Source: Lachnospiraceae bacterium
GTDB lineage: Bacteria; Bacillota; Clostridia; Lachnospirales; Lachnospiraceae
Direction of reading: 5' to 3'
Assembly (NCBI GenBank): GCA_015056975.1
Contig: SVFG01000020.1
Coordinates: 1-34,194, forward strand
Length of the DNA: 34,194 nt
The notes beneath the pieces were generated by a model that did not search any database, was not told the origin of the DNA, and saw only the letters and a list, made by a program, of their open reading frames with translations. Both the position numbers and the translations under genes were made by a program. Shown piece by piece: positions 24,173 through 32,501 of this stretch. Each line of letters opens with the position of its first letter. Position 1 is the stretch's first letter.

Positions 24173-25204
24173 ATGTTTACACGACTTCGCAGAAACTTTA
24201 TATTGGTGGCAATGTGTTCCATTTTGGCGGTACTTGCCATTATCGTGGGAACACTGAATGTAATAAGCTATAGAAATATGGTAAATCGGGCAGAAGTCAT
24301 GGAGGAAATTCTTAAGGAAAATGCCGACAGATTTGTTGAGGGTGGACCGCGTCCTGAAGAGCCCTTCCGTGAGGACAACAAGGGAAAGCAGCCCCCGCTT
24401 CCAAATGATCATTTTGAAAGAGAGCAGAGAGCCTTTCAGACCCTTTTGATTACCAGTATTTCAGTGTCGGTAGTCGGATTGTTTGCGGTATTTGTTCTGG
24501 TAGTAATTTTCACGAAAAAAGTATTCCGTCCGGTTGCGGAAAGCTATGAAAAACAGAAGCGGTTTATAACGGATGCCAGCCATGAATTGAAGACCCCCCT
24601 TACCATCATATCTGCAAATGTGGAGGTGTTGGAGCTGGAGGAGGGAGAAAATGCATGGACAGAAAGCATTCAAAAGCAGATTGGCCGCATGAATAAGCTG
24701 GTGGAACAGATGGTGACACTTAATCGTATGGACGAAGACAACACACTACAGGAGGTAACGCGCTTTGACCTGTCCGAGGCAATATCGGAAACAGCGGAGC
24801 TTTATGTCCCTGTAGCTGCAAGACAGGAAAAGACCATGACCCTTCAGATAGAGGAGGAAGTAAAGCTGTGTGGTGATGAGGCTGCAATCAGGCAGCTTGT
24901 TTCCCTGTTGCTTGACAATGCGCTAAAGTATTCGGACAAATCAGGTCAAATAAAAGTAACACTGAAAAAGCGGGGTAAGCATTCTGAGCTTTCCATATGG
25001 AATTCCGTAGAGGAAATTCAAAAAGGCAATTTAGATAGGTTGTTTGAGCGTTTTTACCGCTTGGACAGCTCACGCAATTCCGGGACAGGCGGTTCCGGTA
25101 TCGGTTTATCCATTGCAAAATTCATTGTGGAAGCGCATAAGGGAAAAATCAGTGCAAGAAGCACAGACGGGAGGTCTATTGAGTTTATTGTGAACTTTTT
25201 GTGA
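24173..25204 (+). CDS. Sensor histidine kinase
   Basis: The 343-residue kinase has TM1 at ~8-32, a short ~55-residue extracellular loop rich in Pro, Glu and Arg, TM2 at ~91-113, and no clear HAMP domain. The HisKA motif is FITDASHELKTPLTIISANV with His137, the N box is LLLDNALKYSDKSG, and the G2 box is SGTGGSGIGLSIAKFIVEAH. The tiny external loop suggests intramembrane or partner-based sensing, as in cell-envelope stress kinases (inference). It lies in tandem with its regulator and directly upstream of the VTC/DUF4956 cluster. Confidence 0.95.
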   Translation: MFTRLRRNFILVAMCSILAVLAIIVGTLNVISYRNMVNRAEVMEEILKENADRFVEGGPRPEEPFREDNKGKQPPLPNDHFEREQRAFQTLLITSISVSVVGLFAVFVLVVIFTKKVFRPVAESYEKQKRFITDASHELKTPLTIISANVEVLELEEGENAWTESIQKQIGRMNKLVEQMVTLNRMDEDNTLQEVTRFDLSEAISETAELYVPVAARQEKTMTLQIEEEVKLCGDEAAIRQLVSLLLDNALKYSDKSGQIKVTLKKRGKHSELSIWNSVEEIQKGNLDRLFERFYRLDSSRNSGTGGSGIGLSIAKFIVEAHKGKISARSTDGRSIEFIVNFL

Positions 25205-25205
25205 T

Positions 25206-25241
25206 TTTAAGGTTCATTTTAGGTTGAGGATTTAGCATAGT
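25206..25241 (+). promoter_or_regulatory. Tandem 11-bp boxes, candidate response-regulator site for the VTC gene
   Basis: TTTAAGGTTCA (25206-25216) is followed immediately by TTTTAGGTTGA (25217-25227), agreeing at 9 of 11 positions. Direct repeats with an 11-bp period are the usual binding pattern of OmpR-family regulators, placed here at the -35 position. A -10-like TAGCAT or CATAGT follows. The two-component genes just upstream are the obvious source of the regulator (inference). Confidence 0.6.
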
Positions 25242-25261
25242 CTCATGAACGGAGGAGAACT

Positions 25262-25975
25262 ATGCCGAATCCTTATTTTTTTAAACGATACGAATTAAAA
25301 TATCTGATTACCCAAAAGCAAAAAAGCATATTGCTTAATGCCATGGCAGCTTACATGCAGGAGGATGCATTTGGCAGGAGTACTATTTGCAATGTATATT
25401 ATGACACAGCGGACAGTCTGCTCATACGCCGTTCCATGGAAAAGCCTGTCTATAAGGAAAAGCTCAGAGTGAGAAGCTATGGTACGGCAACGCCGGAAAA
25501 GGAAGTGTTTGTAGAGCTTAAGAAAAAGTACAAGGGAGTAGTCTATAAAAGGAGAGTCAGTGTGAAGCAAAGCAGGGCTGAGGCCTATTTGGATTACCAT
25601 GTGCCACTTCCCGTGCAAAATCAGATTACGGAGGAGTTGGACTACTTTTTAGCGTTTTATAAGGAGCTTAAGCCGGCGGTATTTTTGTCCTACGAGCGCG
25701 AAGCCTTTTATGGCAGGGATGACGAGGATTTAAGAATTACATTTGATGAAAATATTCTGTGGCGTGATGAGGATATCTCCCTTTGTTCCAGGCCCTACGG
25801 AACCCCTATTTTGGACAAGGATATGGTACTTATGGAGATAAAGGTTGCAAATGCCATGCCGTTGTGGCTTTCCGGTCTGTTGTCCGAGGAAGGAATTTAT
25901 AAGACCTCCTTCTCCAAATACGGCCAGGCCTATTTGCAAAAAAGAGATGGGGAGGCAGCAAGCTTCATCGCATAG
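25262..25975 (+). CDS. Polyphosphate polymerase (VTC) domain protein
   Basis: The product matches the VTC polyphosphate polymerase fold (triphosphate-tunnel metalloenzyme). Key stretches are FFKRYELKYLITQKQK at the N-terminus, the basic strand VFVELKKKYKGVVYKRRV, SYEREAFYGRDDEDLRITFD with acidic metal ligands, and VLMEIKVANAMPLW. The catalytic tunnel residues (Lys, Arg, Glu) of this family appear present. In eukaryotes VTC makes polyphosphate; bacterial homologues lie next to DUF4956 and CotH or Cthe_2159 genes, as here. The activity in bacteria is not settled. The gene starts after the candidate regulator boxes and is co-directional with the next two. Confidence 0.88.
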   Translation: MPNPYFFKRYELKYLITQKQKSILLNAMAAYMQEDAFGRSTICNVYYDTADSLLIRRSMEKPVYKEKLRVRSYGTATPEKEVFVELKKKYKGVVYKRRVSVKQSRAEAYLDYHVPLPVQNQITEELDYFLAFYKELKPAVFLSYEREAFYGRDDEDLRITFDENILWRDEDISLCSRPYGTPILDKDMVLMEIKVANAMPLWLSGLLSEEGIYKTSFSKYGQAYLQKRDGEAASFIA

Positions 25976-26014
25976 CATTTTCAGGAAAAACAATAATAGC
26001 AAAGGAGTAAAAGG

Positions 26015-26707
26015 ATGAATACATTATTTCAAGGAGTTTTTGATACAAGCCTGACAAGCGTTATCGGAGTGGGAGATTTTCTGCTGTGTATAGGAGTTTC
26101 GCTGATAATCGGCGTATTTCTGGCCGCGGTATATACTTACAAAAACAGGTATACACAGAGTTTTATTCTCACATTGGCATTAATCCCTGCTGTGGTATGT
26201 GTGGTGATTATGATGGTAAACGGAAATGTGGGCGCCGGTGTGGCAGTGGCAGGAGCTTTTAGTCTGGTAAGATTCCGTTCCGTACCGGGTACGGCAAAGG
26301 AAATCTGTGCAATCTTTTTGGCAATGGCAGCAGGACTGATTACAGGTATGGGATATTTGGCATTCGGCGTATTGTTTGCGGTTATTTTAAGTGCCTTTAT
26401 GATTTTATACACCAGACTGGGTATCGGCAGCAAAAACAGTATGCAATCTGACAAAACCTTACAGATTGTTATTCCGGAAAATCTGGATTACAATGGGGTG
26501 TTTGACGAGGTAATGAGTAAATATACACAAAAGGCAGAGCTTGAAATGGTAAAAACCACCAACATGGGAAGTCTTTTTAAGTTGACCTATCATGTGGTGC
26601 TTAAGGACGTGGCTCTGGAAAAGGAATTTATAGACAAGCTCCGTTGCCGCAACGGGAATCTGGAGATATCTCTTTCCAAAAGAGAAACCGTATCCATGGA
26701 GCTGTAG
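26015..26707 (+). CDS. DUF4956 membrane protein
   Basis: This 230-residue protein has four hydrophobic segments (residues ~20-40, ~48-68, ~70-85 and ~103-130) containing the DUF4956 signature AGAFSLVRFRSVPGTAKEIC and MAAGLITGMGYL, followed by a cytoplasmic C-terminal ferredoxin-like domain of ~85 residues. The Arg residues in VRFRS are conserved and could contact phosphate. It is a standard partner of the VTC-domain protein and may channel or modify the polymer at the membrane (inference). It is placed 39 bases after the VTC gene with an AAAGGAG site. Confidence 0.87.
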   Translation: MNTLFQGVFDTSLTSVIGVGDFLLCIGVSLIIGVFLAAVYTYKNRYTQSFILTLALIPAVVCVVIMMVNGNVGAGVAVAGAFSLVRFRSVPGTAKEICAIFLAMAAGLITGMGYLAFGVLFAVILSAFMILYTRLGIGSKNSMQSDKTLQIVIPENLDYNGVFDEVMSKYTQKAELEMVKTTNMGSLFKLTYHVVLKDVALEKEFIDKLRCRNGNLEISLSKRETVSMEL

Positions 26708-26749
26708 GAGTAAGGTGAGTTAAGAAAAAGTGAAAGGGATGAAGAAAAG

Positions 26750-28426
26750 ATGAAAAAGGCATTGAGTATAGTATTGATAAGTTTGTTGCTTACCGGCTGC
26801 GGGCAGCAGGCAGATGTGGAAAATCAGCCGGGTAAGCCGGACGAACTTCGGACTCAGATTAAAGCGGAAGATATTAGCAAACTGACAGAGACCGTAGGTG
26901 TGGTGACTACCCTCGATATTAGTGATATGTTTACGGACAGGGATAAGGAAACAGAGTACGATACTGACTCGTGTGAAAAAATTGTCCTGCAGGGAAGCAG
27001 TGGGGAAAGCACTGCGGCAAGTGTGAAAATAGAAGGAAGTATCGTAACCATAACAAAGGAGGGTTGCTATATTCTTTCCGGTAATCTTCTAAATGGAACG
27101 GTTATAGTGGATGTCGATAAGACTGAGAAGGTACAGCTGATTCTGGATGGTGCACATATTGTAAGTGACACCTGTGCGGCCATTTATGTCAGACAGGCGG
27201 ATAAGGTATTTATCACCACGGCGGCAGACAGTGAAAACAGTCTGACAAACACCGGTGAATTTGTTGCGATTGACGATAACAATATTGACGGAGCTATTTT
27301 CTCTAAGGAGGATTTGACCTTGAATGGTGGGGGAAGTCTACAGATTTCCTCAGAATGCGGGCATGGTATTGTAGTGAAGGATGATCTGGTAATCACAGGA
27401 GGTAATATCGGGATTTCGGCGGCAGGGCATGGTTTATCCGGTAAGGACAGTGTGCGCATTGGGGGCGGTGAAATACGGATTACTGCAGGCAAGGATGGCA
27501 TTAATGCAGGAAATGAGGAAGAGGAAGACAAGGGCTTTGTCTATATTGCAGGAGGCAGTCTGACTATGGATGTCAAGGACGATGGCATACACGGTGAGAC
27601 GCAGGTAGTAATCGCTGATGGCAATTTACAGATTACAAACAGTTATGAAGGAATCGAGGGAAAAACCATCGAAATTACCGGCGGTACAATTTCCGTTGTT
27701 GCCGGGGATGACGGCTTAAACGCTACGGACGGTAGTGGTGACAGCTTTGGCTTCGGTATGGGAAGACCGGGAGCAGAAGGGGTGTCAGGTGATTCGGATA
27801 TCTTTATTTTGATTTCAGGTGGAAAGCTTACCGTAAAGGCAGGCGGTGACGGTGGGGACTCCAATGGAGCACTTTATGTAACCGGTGGCGAAACCTATAT
27901 TTCCGGACCGGAGAACAGTGGAAACGGTGCGCTGGATTATGCAAGTGAAGCCTATATTTCAGGAGGTACCTTTGTGGCGCTGGGTGCAAGCGGAATGGCG
28001 ATGAATTTCGGAAGCAGTTCTACCCAGGGCTCCATGCTTGTAAATAGTACAAAAACCCAGCAAAATGGCAGTGTAGTGGAATTAAAGGACAGCGAAGGAA
28101 AAGTGCTTGTCAGTTTTGAATCTATGGGACGGTACAGCAGCGTTGTGGTTAGCTGCCCGGAAATAAAGGTAGGAGCTTCCTACACTCTTACAATGGGAGA
28201 TGAAAGCATGGAAATAACCATGTCTGAACTCCTTTACGGAAGTGGAATGGGCGGTTTCGGGGGAGACCGCGGCATGGGTGGCTTCGGAGGGGGTCGTGAC
28301 AAGGGAGATTTCGGCGGAGGCCGTGATTTCCCGGGAGGGGAGCGGCCACAAGGTGAAATGCCGGAGGGAATGCCGCAGATGCCTCGCGGAGAGATGCCAT
28401 CGGGCAGACCGGGAATGCCACAATAA
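26750..28426 (+). CDS. Cthe_2159-type carbohydrate-binding surface lipoprotein
   Basis: The protein begins MKKALSIVLISLLLTGC, a type II signal peptide with lipobox LTGC (Cys17). The middle consists of repeated Gly-rich beta-helix turns (ITGGNIGISAAGHGLSGKDS, GGEIRITAGKDGINAGNEEE), as in the Cthe_2159 family, whose founding member binds polygalacturonate-like polysaccharides and Ca2+. The Asp-Gly-Ile turns fit Ca2+ sites. The last ~65 residues are a low-complexity tail of GGFGG and GEMP repeats, probably disordered and cell-wall spanning. Its place after VTC and DUF4956 genes is a recurrent gene neighbourhood, so the three probably act at the cell surface together. Confidence 0.87.
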   Translation: MKKALSIVLISLLLTGCGQQADVENQPGKPDELRTQIKAEDISKLTETVGVVTTLDISDMFTDRDKETEYDTDSCEKIVLQGSSGESTAASVKIEGSIVTITKEGCYILSGNLLNGTVIVDVDKTEKVQLILDGAHIVSDTCAAIYVRQADKVFITTAADSENSLTNTGEFVAIDDNNIDGAIFSKEDLTLNGGGSLQISSECGHGIVVKDDLVITGGNIGISAAGHGLSGKDSVRIGGGEIRITAGKDGINAGNEEEEDKGFVYIAGGSLTMDVKDDGIHGETQVVIADGNLQITNSYEGIEGKTIEITGGTISVVAGDDGLNATDGSGDSFGFGMGRPGAEGVSGDSDIFILISGGKLTVKAGGDGGDSNGALYVTGGETYISGPENSGNGALDYASEAYISGGTFVALGASGMAMNFGSSSTQGSMLVNSTKTQQNGSVVELKDSEGKVLVSFESMGRYSSVVVSCPEIKVGASYTLTMGDESMEITMSELLYGSGMGGFGGDRGMGGFGGGRDKGDFGGGRDFPGGERPQGEMPEGMPQMPRGEMPSGRPGMPQ

Positions 28427-28437
28427 CACCCTTCTAC

Positions 28438-28466
28438 TTTACATTTTAACCATAATCCGATATACT
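28438..28466 (+). promoter_or_regulatory. Promoter of the HtrA-like gene
   Basis: TTTACA (28438-28443), a 17-base spacer and TATACT (28461-28466) form a good sigma-A promoter 25 bases before the start. It suggests separate transcription from the Cthe_2159 module; no terminator is visible between them. Confidence 0.65.
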
Positions 28467-28490
28467 TAATAGCAACAAGGAGGCTGTCGG

Positions 28491-29819
28491 ATGTCAGAAT
28501 TGGAACCTCAAAAGCAAAGTAATTTTATGATAGAGAAAATCAAGGAACGCCCCATCAACAAGAAGAAGTTGTTGAGGCGTACCTTGTTGACTGCATCTAT
28601 GGCGGTTATCTTCGGACTGATTGCCTGTTTTACCTTTTTGGTTTTGGAGCCGGTATTGAGCAATTGGCTTCATCCGGAGGAGGCACCTCAGATAGTGGTA
28701 TTTCCGGAGGACCGGGAAGAAATGTCTCCGGCGGATATGCTGGAGGACAGTATTCATCAGGAACAGGAGGAACAACCGCCGCAGGAGACTGCTACAATGG
28801 AAAAAGAGCAGATTGAGGCGATGCTCTCCGGTGTAAAATTTGATTTGAAAAATTATCGCCAGATGTATGAGGCCATGACGGATTATGTGGACGAGCTGAA
28901 GCCGTCCATGGTGACTATCACGGGAATTACCTCCAATGTGGATTGGTTTAACAATGTTCAGGAGAGTACCAAGACATCCGTGGGTGCATTGATTGCTAAC
29001 AACGGAAAAGAGCTTTTGGTAGTGGCTGACTATAAACCTATAAAGGATGCCGACAGGCTGACTGCAACCTTTTACGGAGGGACCCGGTTAAGTGCGAAGC
29101 TTATGGATTATGACCCGGTAACCGAATTGGCTGTGTTTGCGGCAAGCATGGAAAATATCAGTACGGAGTACTTAAATTCAGTACTAAAAATAGCACCACT
29201 CGGCTCTACCAATCTGAACAACATGTCCGGAACACCGGTGGTGGCAGTGGGTAGTCCGATGGGTGTCAGCGATTCTCTTGGATATGGCATGATATCCTCC
29301 AGCAGCAGCTATATGCAATCCATGGATGCCAATATCAAGCTGTTGCAGACGGACATCGTGGGAAGCAGAAATGCAAACGGGATGCTGTTTAACCTAAATG
29401 GAGAGCTGATAGGTATCATTACAAACTATCGTAAGTCTTATGACATGGAGAGGATGATAACGGCGTATGGTATTTCGAATCTGAAAAAAAGAATAGAGAA
29501 GATATCCAACGGGGAGAAGCTTCCATATATTGGAATAAGCGGTATTAATGTTACAAGACAGGCTCATGATGAGCTGAGTGTACCCTATGGAGCATATGTA
29601 AATGAGATAGATATAGATTCTCCGGCTATGCATGCAGGTGTACAAAAGGGTGACATCATCACCAAAATCGACAACCGTTCCATAATGAGCTTTGACGAAT
29701 ATACATCCGTGCTTTTACAGTTGGATGCAGGCAGTGAAATTTCCCTGCTTGTTATGCGTCAGGTGCAGGATGAATATAAATCAATGGATATTGAAATTAC
29801 AATAGGGGAGTTAAAGTAG
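28491..29819 (+). CDS. HtrA/DegP-like membrane protein with PDZ domain and apparently lost catalytic triad
   Basis: The 442-residue protein has a cytoplasmic N-terminus, one TM helix (~28-52), an acidic linker, a trypsin-like S1C domain (~140-330) and a PDZ domain (~345-440; AMHAGVQKGDIITKIDNRSI). The HtrA framework is clear: VGALIANNGKELLVVADYKP, LMDYDPVTELAVFAAS, VVAVGSPMGVSDSLGYGMIS and GMLFNLNGELIGIIT. By eye the catalytic His position (TNNHV in HtrA) is ADYKP, Asp (TDLAV) is Glu (TELAV), and Ser (GNSGG) is Ala (RNANG). All three triad residues are thus replaced, so it is probably a non-catalytic binding or scaffold protein. A GGAGG site precedes the ATG. Confidence 0.85.
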   Translation: MSELEPQKQSNFMIEKIKERPINKKKLLRRTLLTASMAVIFGLIACFTFLVLEPVLSNWLHPEEAPQIVVFPEDREEMSPADMLEDSIHQEQEEQPPQETATMEKEQIEAMLSGVKFDLKNYRQMYEAMTDYVDELKPSMVTITGITSNVDWFNNVQESTKTSVGALIANNGKELLVVADYKPIKDADRLTATFYGGTRLSAKLMDYDPVTELAVFAASMENISTEYLNSVLKIAPLGSTNLNNMSGTPVVAVGSPMGVSDSLGYGMISSSSSYMQSMDANIKLLQTDIVGSRNANGMLFNLNGELIGIITNYRKSYDMERMITAYGISNLKKRIEKISNGEKLPYIGISGINVTRQAHDELSVPYGAYVNEIDIDSPAMHAGVQKGDIITKIDNRSIMSFDEYTSVLLQLDAGSEISLLVMRQVQDEYKSMDIEITIGELK

Positions 29820-29831
29820 GAGGAGAGCAAC

Positions 29832-30779
29832 ATGAAATATGTGCGTGATTTAAAGGAAGGCGACAGAGTATTTGATATTTATCTGTGTAAGCACAGACAA
29901 TCGGCGGTGACCAAAAACGGCAAGCCCTATGAAAATGTGATTTTGCAGGACAAGACCGGCACTATGGATGCCAAGGTCTGGGAGCCCAACAATCCGGGGA
30001 TTGATGATTTTGATACTCTTGATTATATTGAGGTTTACGGCGAGGTGACCAATTTTCAGGGAGCACTTCAGGTCAATGTAAAGCGCATCCGCGTATGCCG
30101 CGAGGGCGAGTACAATCCCGCAGATTATCTGCCGGTAAGCTCTAAGGATATCGATACCATGTATCAGGAGCTTCTTTCACTGATTAAGAGCATTCAGAAT
30201 ACATATTATAAGCAGCTGTTGGAAGCATTTTTTGTAAAGGATGAGGCATTTGCAAAGGCATTCCGAAAATCCTCTGCCGCAAAGGCGGTACATCACGGTT
30301 TTGTGGGCGGACTTTTGGAGCACACCTTAAGTGTGGCAAAGCTTTGCGATTACTATTGTACCGCATATCCTGTGCTTAAGAGGGATTTGCTTTTGACCGC
30401 GGCAATCTGCCATGATATCGGTAAGACAAGGGAGCTGTCTGCATTCCCCGAGAATGATTACACGGATGAGGGACAGATGCTGGGACATATTGTCATGGGT
30501 GCTCAGATGGTGGCAGACAAGGCAGCAGGCATAGCAGATTTCCCCAAGGCACTTCTGACCCAGGTGCAGCATTGCATTTTGGCTCATCACGGCAAGTACG
30601 AGTACGGTTCCCCCAAAATTCCTGCCATTATTGAGGCAGTGGCGTTAAACTATGCGGACGATACCGATGCCAAGATGGAGACCTTCAAGGAGATTCTGGA
30701 TAACAATAGCGAGGTAACCGGCTGGTTTGGTTTTAACAGATTGTTTGAGTCGAATCTGAGAGCTTCAAAGATTGATTAA
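29832..30779 (+). CDS. yhaM: YhaM-family 3'-5' exoribonuclease (OB + HD domains)
   Basis: The N-terminal ~100 residues are an OB fold (VFDIYLCKHRQSAVTKNGKP, GTMDAKVWEPN) and residues ~150-290 an HD phosphohydrolase domain with HHGFVGGLLEHTLSVAKLCD, the metal-binding CHDIGK at ~192-197, and HHGKYEYGSP. This order is that of YhaM, which trims RNA (and possibly DNA) from the 3' end with Mn2+ in Firmicutes. The 315-residue length fits. It follows the HtrA-like gene by 12 bases with a GGAGGAG site, so the two are likely co-transcribed. Confidence 0.93.
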   Translation: MKYVRDLKEGDRVFDIYLCKHRQSAVTKNGKPYENVILQDKTGTMDAKVWEPNNPGIDDFDTLDYIEVYGEVTNFQGALQVNVKRIRVCREGEYNPADYLPVSSKDIDTMYQELLSLIKSIQNTYYKQLLEAFFVKDEAFAKAFRKSSAAKAVHHGFVGGLLEHTLSVAKLCDYYCTAYPVLKRDLLLTAAICHDIGKTRELSAFPENDYTDEGQMLGHIVMGAQMVADKAAGIADFPKALLTQVQHCILAHHGKYEYGSPKIPAIIEAVALNYADDTDAKMETFKEILDNNSEVTGWFGFNRLFESNLRASKID

Positions 30780-30842
30780 CCCGGCTTGTGAGGAGAAAAC
30801 AGTTTCAAGCGGACAAATGTGGACATTCAGGAGTTTTCTGCC

Positions 30843-32432
30843 ATGGAATATAAGAAGAACGATTATGTGACGGTAAAAATAGAGGACATCGGCACGGAGG
30901 GAGAGGGCATCGGTAAGATTGACGGCTTTACCCTCTTTGTAAAGGATGCCGTAGTGGGAGATTTGGTGGAGGCCAAAATCCTGAAGCCTAAGAAGAATTA
31001 CGCCTATGCGCGTCTGGAGAAGGTACTTGAGCCTTCTCCTTTTCGTGTTACCCCCAAATGTACCTTTCACAGACAGTGCGGAGGCTGTCAGCTCCAGAGT
31101 CTTTCCTACGAAAAGCAGCTGGAATTCAAGCAGCAGAAAATCCGCAATAACCTAATCCGCATCGGAGGCTTTACCCCTGAGTATGTGGATGAACGCATGG
31201 AGCCCATCGTGGGAATGGAGGAGCCCTTCTACTATCGCAATAAGGCACAGTACCCGGTGGGAACGGATAAAAACGGTGAGATTATAACAGGCTTTTACGC
31301 AGGCAGAACCCATGATATTATAGCCAACACTGAGTGCCATCTGGGTGTGCCGGAGAATAATGAAATTTTAGAGATTATTCTGGATTATATGAAGCAAAAT
31401 CAGGTCACTGCCTATGATGAAGCTACCGGTCAGGGGCTTGTCCGCCATGTGCTGATTCGCAAAGGCTTTACCAGTGGGGAATTGATGGTATGTCTGGTGA
31501 TCAATAGAAAAGTGACAAGAGTGTCATGTGAGAACGGCGCAAAGAATGTTGCAAATGGCAGGGAAAATAGCAGAGTAAGCGGCGTGGGAGAATTCCTCCC
31601 TACACAGGAGAAGTTGCTGGAGCGATTGGCTAAGGTGAAAGGAATGACAAGTGTGTCAGTTAGTATCAACACCGAAAAGACCAACGTCATCATGGGAAAG
31701 GAAATCCATACCCTGTGGGGCGAGCCTACCATCTCGGACACCATTCATGTGCGTGATATGCAAAAGGAGGGTTATCCGTTTACCGGTGATGAGTTGGTGT
31801 TTAAGATTTCGCCCTTGTCCTTCTATCAGGTAAACCCGGTGCAGACCGAGAAGCTTTACAGCCTGGCTCTGGAATATGCCGGCCTGACCGGACAGGAGAC
31901 CGTCTGGGACTTGTATTGCGGTATCGGTACCATCTCTTTATTCTTGGCAAAGAAAGCCGGACAGGTTTACGGTGTGGAGATTGTCCCCCAGGCAATCGAA
32001 GACGCTAGAGAAAACGCAAAGCGAAACAATATTGATAATGCAACGTTTTTCGTAGGCAAAGCCGAGGAAGTGTTGCCGGAGTTTTATGAGAAGGGTGGCA
32101 AGATGCCGGAAGCGCATGCTCCCGGTACGGATAGTGCGGAATCCGGCGGTGCAGGACAGAACGTGTCGAAGAGTATGCTTCACCCGGATGTCATCGTGGT
32201 AGACCCGCCCAGAAAGGGTTGCGATGAGGCCTGTCTCTCTACCATGCTTAAAATGCAGCCCGAGCGTATCGTGTATGTAAGCTGCGATTCCGCTACTCTG
32301 GCAAGGGATTTGAAGATTCTGTGCGAGGGTGGATATGAGGTGAAAAAGGTAAGGGGCGTGGACCAGTTCGGAATGACGGTGCATGTGGAGACGGTAGTTT
32401 GTTTAAGTCGAAAAGAAATTAAAATGGGTTAA
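30843..32432 (+). CDS. rlmD: 23S rRNA (uracil-C5)-methyltransferase, RlmD/RlmCD type
   Basis: The protein has an N-terminal TRAM domain (YVTVKIEDIGTEGEGIGKID), an iron-sulfur Cys cluster CTFHRQCGGCQL, and a Rossmann methyltransferase with VWDLYCGIGTISLFLAKKAG, VVDPPRKGCDEACL and the nucleophile Cys in RIVYVSCDSATLARDL. It methylates a uracil of 23S rRNA; in Firmicutes one enzyme often does both U747 and U1939. Two linkers look extra: NGAKNVANGRENSRVSGVGE, and a Gly/Ala/Ser-rich insert before VVDPP. The tracked GTG at 30819 lacks a ribosome site; the ATG at 30843 follows AGGAG by 11 bases and begins the TRAM domain. Confidence 0.94.
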   Translation: MEYKKNDYVTVKIEDIGTEGEGIGKIDGFTLFVKDAVVGDLVEAKILKPKKNYAYARLEKVLEPSPFRVTPKCTFHRQCGGCQLQSLSYEKQLEFKQQKIRNNLIRIGGFTPEYVDERMEPIVGMEEPFYYRNKAQYPVGTDKNGEIITGFYAGRTHDIIANTECHLGVPENNEILEIILDYMKQNQVTAYDEATGQGLVRHVLIRKGFTSGELMVCLVINRKVTRVSCENGAKNVANGRENSRVSGVGEFLPTQEKLLERLAKVKGMTSVSVSINTEKTNVIMGKEIHTLWGEPTISDTIHVRDMQKEGYPFTGDELVFKISPLSFYQVNPVQTEKLYSLALEYAGLTGQETVWDLYCGIGTISLFLAKKAGQVYGVEIVPQAIEDARENAKRNNIDNATFFVGKAEEVLPEFYEKGGKMPEAHAPGTDSAESGGAGQNVSKSMLHPDVIVVDPPRKGCDEACLSTMLKMQPERIVYVSCDSATLARDLKILCEGGYEVKKVRGVDQFGMTVHVETVVCLSRKEIKMG

Positions 32433-32448
32433 TGAGTTATATAACAAT

Positions 32449-32476
32449 CAGGGCCGCAAATTATTTTGCGGCCCTG
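32449..32476. terminator. Hairpin between convergent genes
   Basis: CAGGGCCGCAAA and TTTGCGGCCCTG form a perfect 12-base stem with loop TTAT, between the convergent rlmD and membrane-protein genes. It lacks a long T-tract on either strand, but position and strength suggest a shared terminator. Confidence 0.7.
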
Positions 32477-32501
32477 AAAATATATACACTGTATATATTA
32501 T

